DNA of 64,000 nt from Demequina subtropica (GTDB lineage Bacteria; Actinomycetota; Actinomycetes; Actinomycetales; Demequinaceae): contig NZ_BBMB01000013.1 in the NCBI RefSeq assembly GCF_000971235.1, positions 95,140-159,139 of the forward strand. The letters run 5' to 3'. Below are positions 1 to 7,896 of this stretch, one piece after another (positions within the stretch are counted from its first letter, which is position 1; every line of letters begins with the position of its first letter). The position numbers and the translations under genes were made by a program. The notes beneath the pieces were generated by a model. That model was not told where the DNA came from. It saw nothing but the letters and a program-made list of their open reading frames with translations, and searched no databases.

Positions 1-965
1 CCCCGAGCGAGAGGCATCGTGACGGAGATCAGCGTGGTGGAGCCGCGGGCCTCCTCCGGCACCGCCTCGGTGAGGCTCACCGGGAAGTGGCCCGCAGGCT
101 GCCCGTCGGCGGCGAGCACGACGACCTCGCGCGCCCCCGCCGCGGCCGCGAGCTCGCGCGCCTCCGTGACGGTCGAGTCGAACGGGATCGCGACGGCCGG
201 AACCGCGAGGGACAGCGCGGTGACCTGCTCACGCCTGCCGAGCACCGTCGCCGCGCGCAGCTCCGCGGAGGACGCCGGCCAGATGACGGAGAACAGGAAC
301 ATGGCCCACACCGCGGAGATGAGGTCGACGCCCCGGCCCTGGAGGAGCGGCCACCCCACGGCGAGCACCACCACGGCGACCGCGACGATGCGCCCGCCCT
401 GTGCGGCCCACCGATGGCCCTTCCAGCGGTCGCCCGAGGCTCCCCACACGATCGCGTTGACCACGCGGCCGCCGTCGAGCGGGGAGCCCGGCAGCGCGTT
501 GAAGGCGGCGAGGATGAAGTTGAGCAGGCCCGCGTACCAGAGCACCTCCGCGGCGGTGCCCTCGAACGAGTTCGCGACGACGATCGCGATGCCGCCGAGC
601 GCGGCGTTCGCGAACGGGCCGGCGGCGGCGATCACCCCGGTCTCGAGGGGCTTCGGGTCGGCGCTCCTGAACTGGGTGTGGCCGCCGAAGAACGTCAGCA
701 CGATCTCCTCGACCTCGCGGCCGAAGGCCCGCGCGGCGGCGGTGTGCGCGAGCTCGTGCACGAACACCGACACGAAGAGCAGGATCGCGACCGCGAGCCC
801 GAGCGCGAAGCCGCGCTGGGTGAGCCCGTCCTCCCCCGTGCCGTAGAAAGCCGCCAGGATGAGCGCCATCACGAGCGTCGAGGGGGTGAGCACGATGCGC
901 GCGCCCAGCACGCTGCCGAGCCTGATGCCGCGGGTCGCCCGGGTCCGGGGAGGGGGCCTGTCCAT
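1..965 (-). CDS. Site-2 protease family protein (M50 metallopeptidase), partial
   Basis: Membrane-embedded zinc metalloprotease of the M50 (Rip3-like) family, which cleaves membrane proteins such as anti-sigma factors inside the bilayer. The zinc motif HELAH is at residues 70-74 in a hydrophobic segment, and the third ligand motif LDGGRV is near residues 163-168. Several more membrane spans follow, then a soluble part that may be a CBS-type regulatory domain, as in Rip3 homologues. The C-terminus lies beyond the left edge. I start at the ATG at 965 because a TACCGT -10 hexamer lies 6 nt upstream, pointing to a leaderless mRNA. The substrate cannot be deduced. Family assignment is firm. Confidence 0.9.
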   Translation of the reverse strand, partial: MDRPPPRTRATRGIRLGSVLGARIVLTPSTLVMALILAAFYGTGEDGLTQRGFALGLAVAILLFVSVFVHELAHTAAARAFGREVEEIVLTFFGGHTQFRSADPKPLETGVIAAAGPFANAALGGIAIVVANSFEGTAAEVLWYAGLLNFILAAFNALPGSPLDGGRVVNAIVWGASGDRWKGHRWAAQGGRIVAVAVVVLAVGWPLLQGRGVDLISAVWAMFLFSVIWPASSAELRAATVLGRREQVTALSLAVPAVAIPFDSTVTEARELAAAAGAREVVVLAADGQPAGHFPVSLTEAVPEEARGSTTLISVTMPLAR

Positions 966-971
966 GGCTCC

Positions 972-977
972 ACGGTA
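972..977 (-). promoter_or_regulatory. -10 hexamer of the M50 protease gene
   Basis: TACCGT read on the minus strand, 6 nt before the ATG at 965. No clear -35 is visible, which is usual for actinobacterial leaderless promoters. Confidence 0.45.
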
Positions 978-1052
978 GCGGCGCGCGCCGACACCCCAGG
1001 GACGCGCGCGTCGGGCCCTGGGGACGGGCGCGGCGCTGTCGGACGGTGGTTC

Positions 1053-1058
1053 TAGTGT
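1053..1058 (+). promoter_or_regulatory. -10 hexamer of the RecB-like nuclease gene
   Basis: TAGTGT ends 7 nt before the ATG at 1066. No Shine-Dalgarno sequence lies between them, so transcription probably starts at or next to the start codon. Confidence 0.5.
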
Positions 1059-1065
1059 TGTCGGC

Positions 1066-1899
1066 ATGGCTCGACCTCCCGCACTGTCCCCCTCGCGCGC
1101 CGGCGACTTCCAGCAGTGCCCGCTCATGTTCCGCTACCGCGTGGTGGACCGGCTGCCCGAGCCGCCGTCCGCCGCCGCGACGCTCGGGACGCTCGTCCAC
1201 GCGGTGCTCGAGAAGCTCTACGACCTCCCGGCCCTCGAGCGCACCGTCGACGCCGCGCACGCGCGCCTCGAGCCGCAGTGGCGGTCGATGATCGCGAAGG
1301 ACCCCGCGCTGGCGGCGCTCCACGAGGACGGGGCGGCCGAGGAGGCGTGGCTCGCGGACGGGCGCCAGCGCCTCGCGACCTACTTCGAGCTCGAGAACCC
1401 GCAGCGCCTCGAGCCCGCGGCGCGCGAGGAGTTCATCGAGCTCCAGCTCGAGGACGGTCCCCTGCTCCGCGGGATCGTCGACCGCGTCGACATCGCGCCC
1501 GACGGCGCGATCCGCATCGTCGACTACAAGACGGGCAAGACGCCGGATCCGCGATGGGGCGAGAAGAAGGAGCGCTTCCAGATGCGCTTCTACGCGCTCG
1601 TGGTCGAGCGCCTTCGCCAGCGCCGGCCCGCGCTGCTCCAGCTGCTGTTCCTCAAGGACGGCGGGCGCCTCGAGATCCGGCCCACGGGGGACGACATCGC
1701 TCAGATCGAGTTCGAGATCCGCGAGATCTGGGGCGAGATCACCGCCGCCGCGGCCGCGGGCCGCTTCCGCACCCGCAAGTCGAAGCTGTGCGGCTGGTGC
1801 AGCTTCCAGGACCAGTGCCCGGAGTTCGGCGGCGTGGAGCGCCCGCTCGACCCGGATGCGGTCGAGCGGGCGCTCGGCGTGCGGCCTGTGACCGCCTAG
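1066..1899 (+). CDS. RecB family exonuclease (PD-(D/E)XK superfamily, probable Fe-S type)
   Basis: Stand-alone 277-residue nuclease domain of the PDDEXK_1/RecB/Cas4 type, presumably acting in DNA repair or end processing. The core motif is RIVDYKTGK (Asp and Lys of the nuclease site), preceded by acidic residues in the GIVDRVD stretch. Cys18 near the N-terminus and Cys242, Cys245 and Cys251 near the C-terminus match the four-cysteine 4Fe-4S arrangement of AddB/Cas4-type nucleases. It stands alone with no cas genes nearby. It converges on the chemoreceptor gene with only 3 nt between stop codons. Family is well supported; the cellular role is inferred. Confidence 0.88.
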   Translation: MARPPALSPSRAGDFQQCPLMFRYRVVDRLPEPPSAAATLGTLVHAVLEKLYDLPALERTVDAAHARLEPQWRSMIAKDPALAALHEDGAAEEAWLADGRQRLATYFELENPQRLEPAAREEFIELQLEDGPLLRGIVDRVDIAPDGAIRIVDYKTGKTPDPRWGEKKERFQMRFYALVVERLRQRRPALLQLLFLKDGGRLEIRPTGDDIAQIEFEIREIWGEITAAAAAGRFRTRKSKLCGWCSFQDQCPEFGGVERPLDPDAVERALGVRPVTA

Positions 1900-1902
1900 C
1901 CT

Positions 1903-3495
1903 CTACGCGTCCGCACCCGCGACGGCCGCGCTGAGCCGACGCGACGTGGCCGCGAGCACCTCCGCCGCGGAGTTGACCTCGAGCAGGCCCGCGGTGGTCC
2001 GCCGCGTCGTCTGGCTGACGGACTCGAGCGCCTCGGCGATCTCGCGGCTCGACCCCGCGACCCGCTCGGTGCTGGTCGCCATCTCCGCCGTGGTCGCCGT
2101 CTGCTCCTCGACGGCGCCGGCGATGGTCGCCTGGTAGTCGGAGATCTGGCGGATGATCTCGCCGATGCGGGTGATCTCGTCCGACGCGCGCTCGACCGTC
2201 GCCTGGATGCCCTGGACCCGGTCGGCGATACCGCCGGTCGCGCGAGCGGTCTCCTGCGCGAGGTCCTTGACCTCGCCTGCGACCACCGCGAAGCCCGCGC
2301 CCGCCTCGCCCGCACGCGCGGCCTCGATCGTGGCGTTGAGCGCGAGGAGGTTCGTCTGCTCGGCGATCTGCGTGATGACCTTGACCACCGAGCCGATCTC
2401 CTCGCTCGACGCGCCGAGCTCGATGACGGTCCTGCTGGTGGCCTCGGAGACGGCGACCGCCTCGTGAGCCATCTGCGCGACACGCTGCGCGTTCTCGGCG
2501 ATCTCCGCGATGGAGGCCCCCATCTGGCCCGTGGCGGACGCGATGGTGTCGATGCCGGTGCTCACCTGCTGCGCGGCGTCGGAGACCTCGGCGGTGCGGT
2601 CGTTCGCGCCGTCGGCGTCCCGCGACATCCCGTCGGAGGTGGCAGCGAGCGACGTGGCGGCCGAGTCGAGCTCCGCGACCGCCGACCGCACGCCCTCCGC
2701 CATCGCGGAGGCGCGATCGAGCGTGCCGTTGAGCGCGACCGCGAGGCGCTCGAGCTCCGTGGTGCCGCGGCCCGTGTCGCGGCCCGTGTCGAGGCGCGTG
2801 TCGAGGTCCCCCGAGGAGAGCGCAGCCGTGGCCGAGCCGATCGCGCGCACGATCGAGCGGCCCACGAGCCACGCGAGGCCCGCCACCACGATCAGGATGC
2901 CGAGCCCCCAGCCTGCGAGCCGCGTCGCCTCCGCGATCGCCGCCGACTGCACGTCGTCGACATAGATGCCGGAGCCCACGACCCAGCCCCAGGCGGGAAC
3001 GCCCGCGACGTAGGACACCTTGGGGGCGGGGTCCTCCTGGCCCGGCTTGGGCCAGTTGTAGTCGACGAAGCCGGCGCCCTCGGCCTCCACGACGTCCACG
3101 AACTCGACGAAGATCGCGGTGCCGTCGGTGTCGGTGATGCCGCTCACGTCCGTGCCGTCGAGCTCGGGCTTGACCGGGTGCATCACCATGACCGGCGTCT
3201 GGTCGTTGATCCAGAAGTAGTCGTCCTCGGAGTAGCGCAGGTCGCGCAGCTTCGCCGCGGCGAGCTCCTGCGCCTTCTCACGCGGGAGGTTCCCTGCCTG
3301 CTCCTCGCCCACATAGGAGTCGACGATCTGCACCGCGAGCTCGACCACCTGCTGGGTGGCGTCCTTGCGCTCGCTCATCATGCGGTTCTCGATGGTGACC
3401 GAGCCGAGCGTGATGAGCATGCCCATGCCGACTGCGATGAGCGCGACGATCCCGAGGATCCGCGCCTGGATGGAGAGGCCCTTGATCAGCGCCAT
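1903..3495 (-). CDS. Methyl-accepting chemotaxis protein with Cache sensor
   Basis: Transmembrane chemoreceptor of 530 residues. TM1 lies near residues 14-32. An extracytoplasmic single Cache (sCache_2-like) domain follows, with hallmark DDYFWINDQ and [13 protein letters not shown] stretches. TM2 is near residues 193-212, then a HAMP segment and a signalling domain whose hairpin tip reads [19 protein letters not shown]. There is no C-terminal NWETF-type tether for CheR/CheB. The Cache fold in this family often binds small carboxylates, but the ligand here is unknown. No other chemotaxis gene is in the window. A purine-rich GGGAAGGGAAG stretch lies about 8 nt upstream of the ATG. Confidence 0.93.
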   Translation of the reverse strand: MALIKGLSIQARILGIVALIAVGMGMLITLGSVTIENRMMSERKDATQQVVELAVQIVDSYVGEEQAGNLPREKAQELAAAKLRDLRYSEDDYFWINDQTPVMVMHPVKPELDGTDVSGITDTDGTAIFVEFVDVVEAEGAGFVDYNWPKPGQEDPAPKVSYVAGVPAWGWVVGSGIYVDDVQSAAIAEATRLAGWGLGILIVVAGLAWLVGRSIVRAIGSATAALSSGDLDTRLDTGRDTGRGTTELERLAVALNGTLDRASAMAEGVRSAVAELDSAATSLAATSDGMSRDADGANDRTAEVSDAAQQVSTGIDTIASATGQMGASIAEIAENAQRVAQMAHEAVAVSEATSRTVIELGASSEEIGSVVKVITQIAEQTNLLALNATIEAARAGEAGAGFAVVAGEVKDLAQETARATGGIADRVQGIQATVERASDEITRIGEIIRQISDYQATIAGAVEEQTATTAEMATSTERVAGSSREIAEALESVSQTTRRTTAGLLEVNSAAEVLAATSRRLSAAVAGADA

Positions 3496-3568
3496 TGCCG
3501 TGCTTCCCTTCCCTCAACGTGATGGTTGCGGGGCCCATCGGCACGCGCGCGACGGCGATGAGGGAAAA

Positions 3569-3586
3569 CCGGGACCTTGGTCCCGG
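3569..3586 (-). terminator. Rho-independent terminator after the HAD phosphatase gene
   Basis: Perfect inverted repeat CCGGGACC-TT-GGTCCCGG. Read on the minus strand it is followed by TTTTCCC, the layout of an intrinsic terminator, 15 nt beyond the HAD stop codon. Confidence 0.75.
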
Positions 3587-3601
3587 CGGGCTAGGGGCGC
3601 C

Positions 3602-4291
3602 CTACGCGGTGTCGCCGAACTCGTCGATCACATGGCCGTCGACGAGCCGGCCCAGCAGGTCCACGTCCAATCCCGCGAGCGACGCCATGCGCGACAGCCC
3701 GGGGCGCTTCTCCACCGGGATGAGCCGACGCACGCCGATGGTCGCGGCGCCGGAGGCGTGGGCGGAGCCGATGCCCGCGGGCGAGTCCTCGATCGCGGCG
3801 CATCGCGTGATGTCGACGCCCAGCCGCTCCGCGGCCGTGAGGTACGGCTCCGGATGGGGCTTGCCGTGCGTGACCTGGTCGCCCGTCACCACCACCGCGA
3901 ACGCGTCCGGCACGCGCGACACGAAGGCGTCGGCGAGCATCGAGTACGACATGGTCACGAGCGCGCAGGGGATGCCCGCCGACACGACGTCGTCGAGCAG
4001 GCCTCGCGCATCGTCCATCCAGGGCGTGCGCTCGCGCACCTGCGCGGTGACGCGTCCGAGCAGGTAGGTGATGACCTCCTCGGGCTCGAGATCGACCCCG
4101 CGCTCGATCAGCACCTGGGCGGAGACGAGCAGCGGGTTGCCCACCAGCTGGAGGCCGTCCTCGTGCGACCAGCCCACGCCGAAGCTGCGGCACAGCTCCG
4201 TCTCGGCCGCGATCCAGTACGGCTCCGAGTCGATGAGCGTGCCGTCCATGTCCCAGAGGACAGCGGCCGGGTGAGTCGCCTTCTCATTCAT
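3602..4291 (-). CDS. HAD family phosphatase (beta-phosphoglucomutase-like)
   Basis: Haloacid dehalogenase superfamily hydrolase of 229 residues. Motif I is LWDMDGTLIDSEPYW (nucleophile Asp and DxDGT). Motif II is around LVTMS, the lysine is in THGKPHPEPY, and motif IV is AIEDSPAG. The helical cap between motifs I and II is the subclass I type seen in beta-phosphoglucomutase and small sugar-phosphate phosphatases. The ATG at 4291 is preferred to longer upstream reading because family homology begins here and TAGACT sits 8 nt upstream. It is divergent from the PAC2 gene, with overlapping -10 elements. Substrate unknown. Confidence 0.88.
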   Translation of the reverse strand: MNEKATHPAAVLWDMDGTLIDSEPYWIAAETELCRSFGVGWSHEDGLQLVGNPLLVSAQVLIERGVDLEPEEVITYLLGRVTAQVRERTPWMDDARGLLDDVVSAGIPCALVTMSYSMLADAFVSRVPDAFAVVVTGDQVTHGKPHPEPYLTAAERLGVDITRCAAIEDSPAGIGSAHASGAATIGVRRLIPVEKRPGLSRMASLAGLDVDLLGRLVDGHVIDEFGDTA

Positions 4292-4299
4292 ATGGGCCG

Positions 4300-4309
4300 A
4301 GTCTAGGCT
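4300..4309. promoter_or_regulatory. Overlapping divergent -10 elements (HAD gene / PAC2 gene)
   Basis: On the plus strand TAGGCT (4304-4309) lies 6 nt before the PAC2 ATG at 4316. On the minus strand TAGACT (4305-4300) lies 8 nt before the HAD ATG at 4291. The hexamers share the TA pair at 4304-4305, so one short symmetrical element probably serves both directions and yields two leaderless transcripts. Confidence 0.55.
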
Positions 4310-4315
4310 GGCCGA

Positions 4316-5182
4316 ATGACCCACGAGAGCGACCCCGCCGCCCTGGCCGCCGACCAGTCCGTCATGATCGCCGCCTTCGAGGGCTGGAACGACGCAGGCT
4401 CCGCGGCCTCGGCCGCGCTCGACCACCTGTCACGGATGTGGAAGGCGCGCGAGTACGCGGCGCTCGACCCCGAGGAGTACCACGACTTCCAGGTGAGCCG
4501 CCCGACGATCCAGTCGGTGAACGGCGGCGAGCGCGTCATCTCGTGGCCCGGCACGGTGCTCTCGACGGCCACGGGCCCGTGGGTCGGGGACCGCGAGATC
4601 GCCCTGGTCCGCGGCATCGAGCCGTCGATGCGCTGGCGCAGCTTCTGCCGCGAGATCCTCGACTACGCCGAGGACCTCGACGTCCACACGCTCATCACGT
4701 GCGGAGCGTTGCTGGTCGACGCGCCCCACACGCGGCCGCTGCCGACCTTCGTCACCACGGAGGACGACCGCGCGGGCAAGGCCTTCGACCTCGAGCGCTC
4801 CGACTACGAGGGCCCCATCGGCGTCCTCGGCGTGCTCGGCCACGAGGCCGCGCTGCGCGGCATCACGGTCGTCTCCGTCTGGGTGGGCGTGCCGCATTAC
4901 ATCGCGCACCCGCCGAGCCCCAAGGCCACCATCGCGATCCTGTCCCAGCTCGAGCGCTTCCTGGGCGAGCCGATCGACCTCGACGACCTCCCCGAGGAGC
5001 TCGAGGCGTGGCAGCACGGCGCCGACGAGCTCACCGAGGACGACGAGGAGATCGCCGCGCACGTCGAGCAGCTCGAGTCCGTCATGGACGAGACGAGCCT
5101 GCCGGAGGCCTCCGGCGACGCGATCGCCGCGGAGTTCGAGAAGTTCCTGCGCCGCCGGGACCTGGGCAACGGGAAGGCCTGA
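4316..5182 (+). CDS. PAC2 family protein
   Basis: Protein of 288 residues with the PAC2 (proteasome assembly chaperone 2-like) fold typical of actinobacteria. The start VMIAAFEGWNDAGSAASAAL and the central LITCGALLVDAPHTRP and VPHYIAHPPSPKA segments are characteristic. The C-terminal third is acidic and probably helical. In proteasome-bearing actinobacteria PAC2 proteins are suspected to relate to the proteasome, but the bacterial function is unproven and no proteasome gene is in this window. Its promoter overlaps that of the divergent HAD gene. Confidence 0.9.
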   Translation: MTHESDPAALAADQSVMIAAFEGWNDAGSAASAALDHLSRMWKAREYAALDPEEYHDFQVSRPTIQSVNGGERVISWPGTVLSTATGPWVGDREIALVRGIEPSMRWRSFCREILDYAEDLDVHTLITCGALLVDAPHTRPLPTFVTTEDDRAGKAFDLERSDYEGPIGVLGVLGHEAALRGITVVSVWVGVPHYIAHPPSPKATIAILSQLERFLGEPIDLDDLPEELEAWQHGADELTEDDEEIAAHVEQLESVMDETSLPEASGDAIAAEFEKFLRRRDLGNGKA

Positions 5183-5190
5183 CCTTCCGC

Positions 5191-5244
5191 CGCATCGTCC
5201 CAAGGGGCTGAGCGTCCCGACCCTGCGGCCGGGAGGACGATGCG
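5191..5244. terminator. Possible hairpin between convergent PAC2 and uppP genes
   Basis: CGCATCGTCC at 5191-5200 and its exact complement GGACGATGCG at 5235-5244 flank a 34-nt loop containing a further GC-rich partial stem. The site lies between two converging stop codons. The arms are copies of the window-wide GGACGATG octamer. There is no U-tract, so the terminator role is tentative. Confidence 0.4.
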
Positions 5245-5248
5245 CGGG

Positions 5249-6112
5249 TCAGGTCGCGCTGATGGCCCCGGCCGCGAGCAGGCCCACGATCACGCCAGAG
5301 AACGCGAAGCGGTAGAGCACGAACGGCGTGTAGCTGTGGTGCGAGATGAGCCGCAGGAACCACACGATCACCGCGTAGCCCACACCGAACGCCACGACGG
5401 TCGCGATCGCCGTGTTGACCAGCCCCGCGGCGCCGGGCTCGCTCAGCGTGTCCCACTCCGTGAGCAGCTCGAAGAAGCCCGAGCCGAGCACCGCGGGGAT
5501 CGCGAGCAGGAACGACACGCGCGCCGCGGCCTCGCGGGTCAAGCCGAGCAGCAGGCCCATCGAGATCGTGCCGCCAGAGCGGGACACGCCCGGGATCAGC
5601 GCCATCGCCTGCGCGAACCCGAGCAGGATGCCGTCCTTGATGGTGAGCGACTCGAGGTCGCGCCGCTTCGAGCCGATGCGGTCCGCGAACCACAGCACGG
5701 CCGCGAAGGCCGCGAGCACGAACGCGGTGATGTAGAGGTTGCGCAGGCTCGTCTCGATGACGTCCTTGAACAGCACGCCGAGGATCACGATCGGGAACGA
5801 GCCGATGATGACGTACCAGCCCATGCGCGCATCGTGATCGGGCGCGAAGAGGGTGCGCTGCCTCCAGCCCTCCGCGCTCTTGTCCAGCAGCGCGCGGAAC
5901 CACGCGGCGATGATGCGCGTGATGTCCTTCCAGAAGTAGACGAGCACGGCGGCCTCGGTGCCGATCTGGATGATCGCGGTGAAGGCCGCCCCCGGGTCCT
6001 CCCCGTGCGGCAGCAGGGCGCCGATCACGCGGATGTGAGCGCTGGAGGAGATGGGCAGGAACTCCGTGAGCCCCTGCACCAGTCCGAGGATGACCGCTTC
6101 CCACCAACCCAT
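5249..6112 (-). CDS. uppP: Undecaprenyl-diphosphate phosphatase UppP (BacA)
   Basis: Integral membrane enzyme that dephosphorylates C55 isoprenyl diphosphate to recycle the lipid carrier for peptidoglycan. It has 287 residues and multiple membrane segments. The N-terminal signature is GLVQGLTEFLPISSSAH with the catalytic glutamate, and the second is PGVSRSGGTISMGLLLGLTR with the SRSG active-site motif. The ATG at 6112 is preferred to an in-frame ATG at 6190 because the UppP homology starts with MGWWEAVILGL and TAGTGT lies 7 nt upstream. Confidence 0.96.
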   Translation of the reverse strand: MGWWEAVILGLVQGLTEFLPISSSAHIRVIGALLPHGEDPGAAFTAIIQIGTEAAVLVYFWKDITRIIAAWFRALLDKSAEGWRQRTLFAPDHDARMGWYVIIGSFPIVILGVLFKDVIETSLRNLYITAFVLAAFAAVLWFADRIGSKRRDLESLTIKDGILLGFAQAMALIPGVSRSGGTISMGLLLGLTREAAARVSFLLAIPAVLGSGFFELLTEWDTLSEPGAAGLVNTAIATVVAFGVGYAVIVWFLRLISHHSYTPFVLYRFAFSGVIVGLLAAGAISAT

Positions 6113-6119
6113 GGCGGCA

Positions 6120-6125
6120 ACACTA
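6120..6125 (-). promoter_or_regulatory. -10 hexamer of uppP
   Basis: TAGTGT on the minus strand, separated by 7 nt from the ATG at 6112. It predicts a leaderless uppP mRNA. Confidence 0.5.
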
Positions 6126-6165
6126 GCGCCCGCGCGTCGCGCGCCGACCGAGCGCCCGCCTTCGA

Positions 6166-6171
6166 TAGCGT
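6166..6171 (+). promoter_or_regulatory. -10 hexamer of the aldo/keto reductase gene
   Basis: TAGCGT, 6 nt before the ATG at 6178. The intervening CTCCCC is not a ribosome binding site. Confidence 0.5.
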
Positions 6172-6177
6172 CTCCCC

Positions 6178-7140
6178 ATGCAGCGCGCACGGTTCGGCAC
6201 CACGGGTCTCGAGGTGTCTCGCGTCGCGCTCGGCACCATGACGTGGAGCCGCGACACGGACGCGGAGCAGGCCGGCGGCCAGCTCGACTCGTTCCTCGAG
6301 GCAGGCGGCACGCTTCTCGACACCGCGGCGTCGTACGCCGACGGCGGCTCGGAGGAGCTCATCGGCGCTCTGCTCGGCGGCTCGGTGTCCCGCTCCGACG
6401 TGCAGATCTGCACCAAGGCCGGCATCCGTCGCACCGCGACGGGCGGCATGATCGACGCCTCGCGCGACACGATGCTCGACACGCTCGACGCGTCGTTGCG
6501 CCGCCTGGGCACGGACCACGTGGACCTGTGGCTGGTGCATCAGTTCGACGGCGCGACGCCTCTCGACGAGACGCTGCATGCGCTCGAGATCGCCGTCAAC
6601 AGCGGCCGGGCGCGCTACGTCGGGGTGTCGAACTACCCCGGCTGGGCCACCGCGAGCATCGCGACGCTTGCGGGCACCCGGCCCTCGCTCGCCGCGACCC
6701 AGGTCGAGTACTCGCTGCTCCAGCGCGGGATCGAGCGCGAGGTGGCGCCGGCCGCGTCGGCCCTGGGCCTCGGCGTGATGGCGTGGTCGCCGCTGGGCCG
6801 CGGGGTGCTGACGGGCAAGTACCGCCACGCGATCCCGGCGGACTCGCGTGCCGCCTCGGAGCACCTGTCCGGGTTCGTCGAGCCCTACCTGGACGAGCGC
6901 GCGGGCGCGATCGTCCAGGCGCTCGCCATCGCCTCGGAGGGCCTCGGGGTCACCCCGCAGGAGGTGGCGCTGGCCTGGGTGCTGGCCAAGCCCTTCATCG
7001 CGTCCGCCGTGGTGGGAGCGCGGACCACGGAGCAGCTCGAGCCCTCGCTCGCGGCGGCGTCGCTCAAGCTGCCACCCGCGATCGTCGACGCGCTCGACGA
7101 GATCTCCGCGATCGACCTGGGATACCCGGAGCGCCGATGA
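6178..7140 (+). CDS. Aldo/keto reductase
   Basis: NADPH-dependent oxidoreductase of the AKR superfamily (TIM barrel), 320 residues, close to the family norm. The catalytic tetrad is visible: Asp in LLDTAASY, Tyr in SYADGGSEE, Lys in CTKAGI and His in LVHQFDG. Near the C-terminus VVGARTTEQLE is the usual cofactor-binding segment. Substrate cannot be predicted. It is divergent from uppP with a separate -10. Confidence 0.93.
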   Translation: MQRARFGTTGLEVSRVALGTMTWSRDTDAEQAGGQLDSFLEAGGTLLDTAASYADGGSEELIGALLGGSVSRSDVQICTKAGIRRTATGGMIDASRDTMLDTLDASLRRLGTDHVDLWLVHQFDGATPLDETLHALEIAVNSGRARYVGVSNYPGWATASIATLAGTRPSLAATQVEYSLLQRGIEREVAPAASALGLGVMAWSPLGRGVLTGKYRHAIPADSRAASEHLSGFVEPYLDERAGAIVQALAIASEGLGVTPQEVALAWVLAKPFIASAVVGARTTEQLEPSLAAASLKLPPAIVDALDEISAIDLGYPERR

Positions 7141-7204
7141 GCACGGCGCGCGCGGGCCTCAGCGGGATGGGCACGTGCGCGCGGAACCGCGGCGATGAGG
7201 CGTC

Positions 7205-7510
7205 TCAGCGTAGCTGGAAGTCGTCGAGGTCGTCGTCGAGCGCGTCCTCGTCCTCGCCCGCGTGGGCGTCGAGCGAGTCGTCCTCGTCCTCGTCGGGCTC
7301 CTCGAGCTCGACGTCGTCGAGCAGCATCGGGAGGGTCTCGCCGTACTCGACGTCGAGGACCGCCTCGTACCGGTCGAACGCGTCCGCGAGGGCGTCGTAT
7401 GCATCGTCGACCGAGGCGTCCTCGTCGCCGCGTCGCGCAAGGATCGCGGCGAGGTGCTCCTCGTATGCCGCGACCAGCAGCCTCAGCGCCTCATGCGCGT
7501 TCGAGTCCAT
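7205..7510 (-). CDS. Small acidic hypothetical protein
   Basis: A 101-residue protein, MDSNAHEALRLLVAAYEEHL at the start and about half Asp/Glu in its last 40 residues (DEDEDD and DEDALDDDLDDF runs). The first 60 residues look helical. No domain is recognised. I chose the ATG at 7510 over the upstream in-frame start because TAACGT lies 7 nt upstream of it. Codon use is like the neighbours, so the gene looks real. It is divergent from the DUF5703 gene. Confidence 0.65.
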   Translation of the reverse strand: MDSNAHEALRLLVAAYEEHLAAILARRGDEDASVDDAYDALADAFDRYEAVLDVEYGETLPMLLDDVELEEPDEDEDDSLDAHAGEDEDALDDDLDDFQLR

Positions 7511-7517
7511 GGCTATG

Positions 7518-7523
7518 ACGTTA
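7518..7523 (-). promoter_or_regulatory. -10 hexamer of the small acidic protein gene
   Basis: TAACGT on the minus strand, 7 nt before the ATG at 7510. No ribosome binding site is present between them. Confidence 0.45.
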
Positions 7524-7552
7524 CCTGCGGAACAGGGAGAATGGGAGGCGAG

Positions 7553-7810
7553 ATGAACCACGACAAGCAGCGCACCACCCACGTCGTCACTCCGACGCGT
7601 GGCATGCCGTCGCAGGACAGCCGTTACCACTGGCGCGTGGTGGACATCCCGAGCGAGATCACCCGCTCCGAGGCGCGAGCCCTCCTCACCGAGCAGGCCG
7701 AGTACGGGCGGTGGGAGCTCATCCGCTCGCAGCGGTTCGTCGGGGGCGCACGGCGAGTGTGGCTGCGCAAGCGCGTGATGAACGTGCGCCGCACCGACGA
7801 CGCGGCCTGA
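7553..7810 (+). CDS. DUF5703 family protein
   Basis: Small soluble protein of 85 residues. The core YHWRVVDIPSEITRSEARALL, TEQAEYGRWEL and RRVWLRKR matches the actinobacterial DUF5703 family as I remember it, and the family is often found near an M20 peptidase gene, as here. The ATG at 7553 is chosen over ATG 7541 because GGGAGG lies at a workable spacing upstream. Function unknown. Confidence 0.8.
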   Translation: MNHDKQRTTHVVTPTRGMPSQDSRYHWRVVDIPSEITRSEARALLTEQAEYGRWELIRSQRFVGGARRVWLRKRVMNVRRTDDAA

Positions 7811-7883
7811 CGTCCTCCTCTCGGCTCGCTCGCACGTCCGGCGGGTCGCGGGACGATGGACGTGCGGCGGTGGCGCGCCACGG

Positions 7884-7889
7884 TAGGTT
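7884..7889 (+). promoter_or_regulatory. -10 hexamer of the 7897 membrane protein gene
   Basis: TAGGTT, 7 nt before the ATG at 7897, with no Shine-Dalgarno sequence in between. It supports that start codon. Confidence 0.4.
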
Positions 7890-7896
7890 GCGCTCC

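Noticed and set aside
1066..1899. RecB-like nuclease as a CRISPR Cas4
   Set aside because: The fold and cysteine pattern are shared, but no other cas gene or repeat array is in the window; stand-alone RecB-like nucleases are common in actinobacteria.
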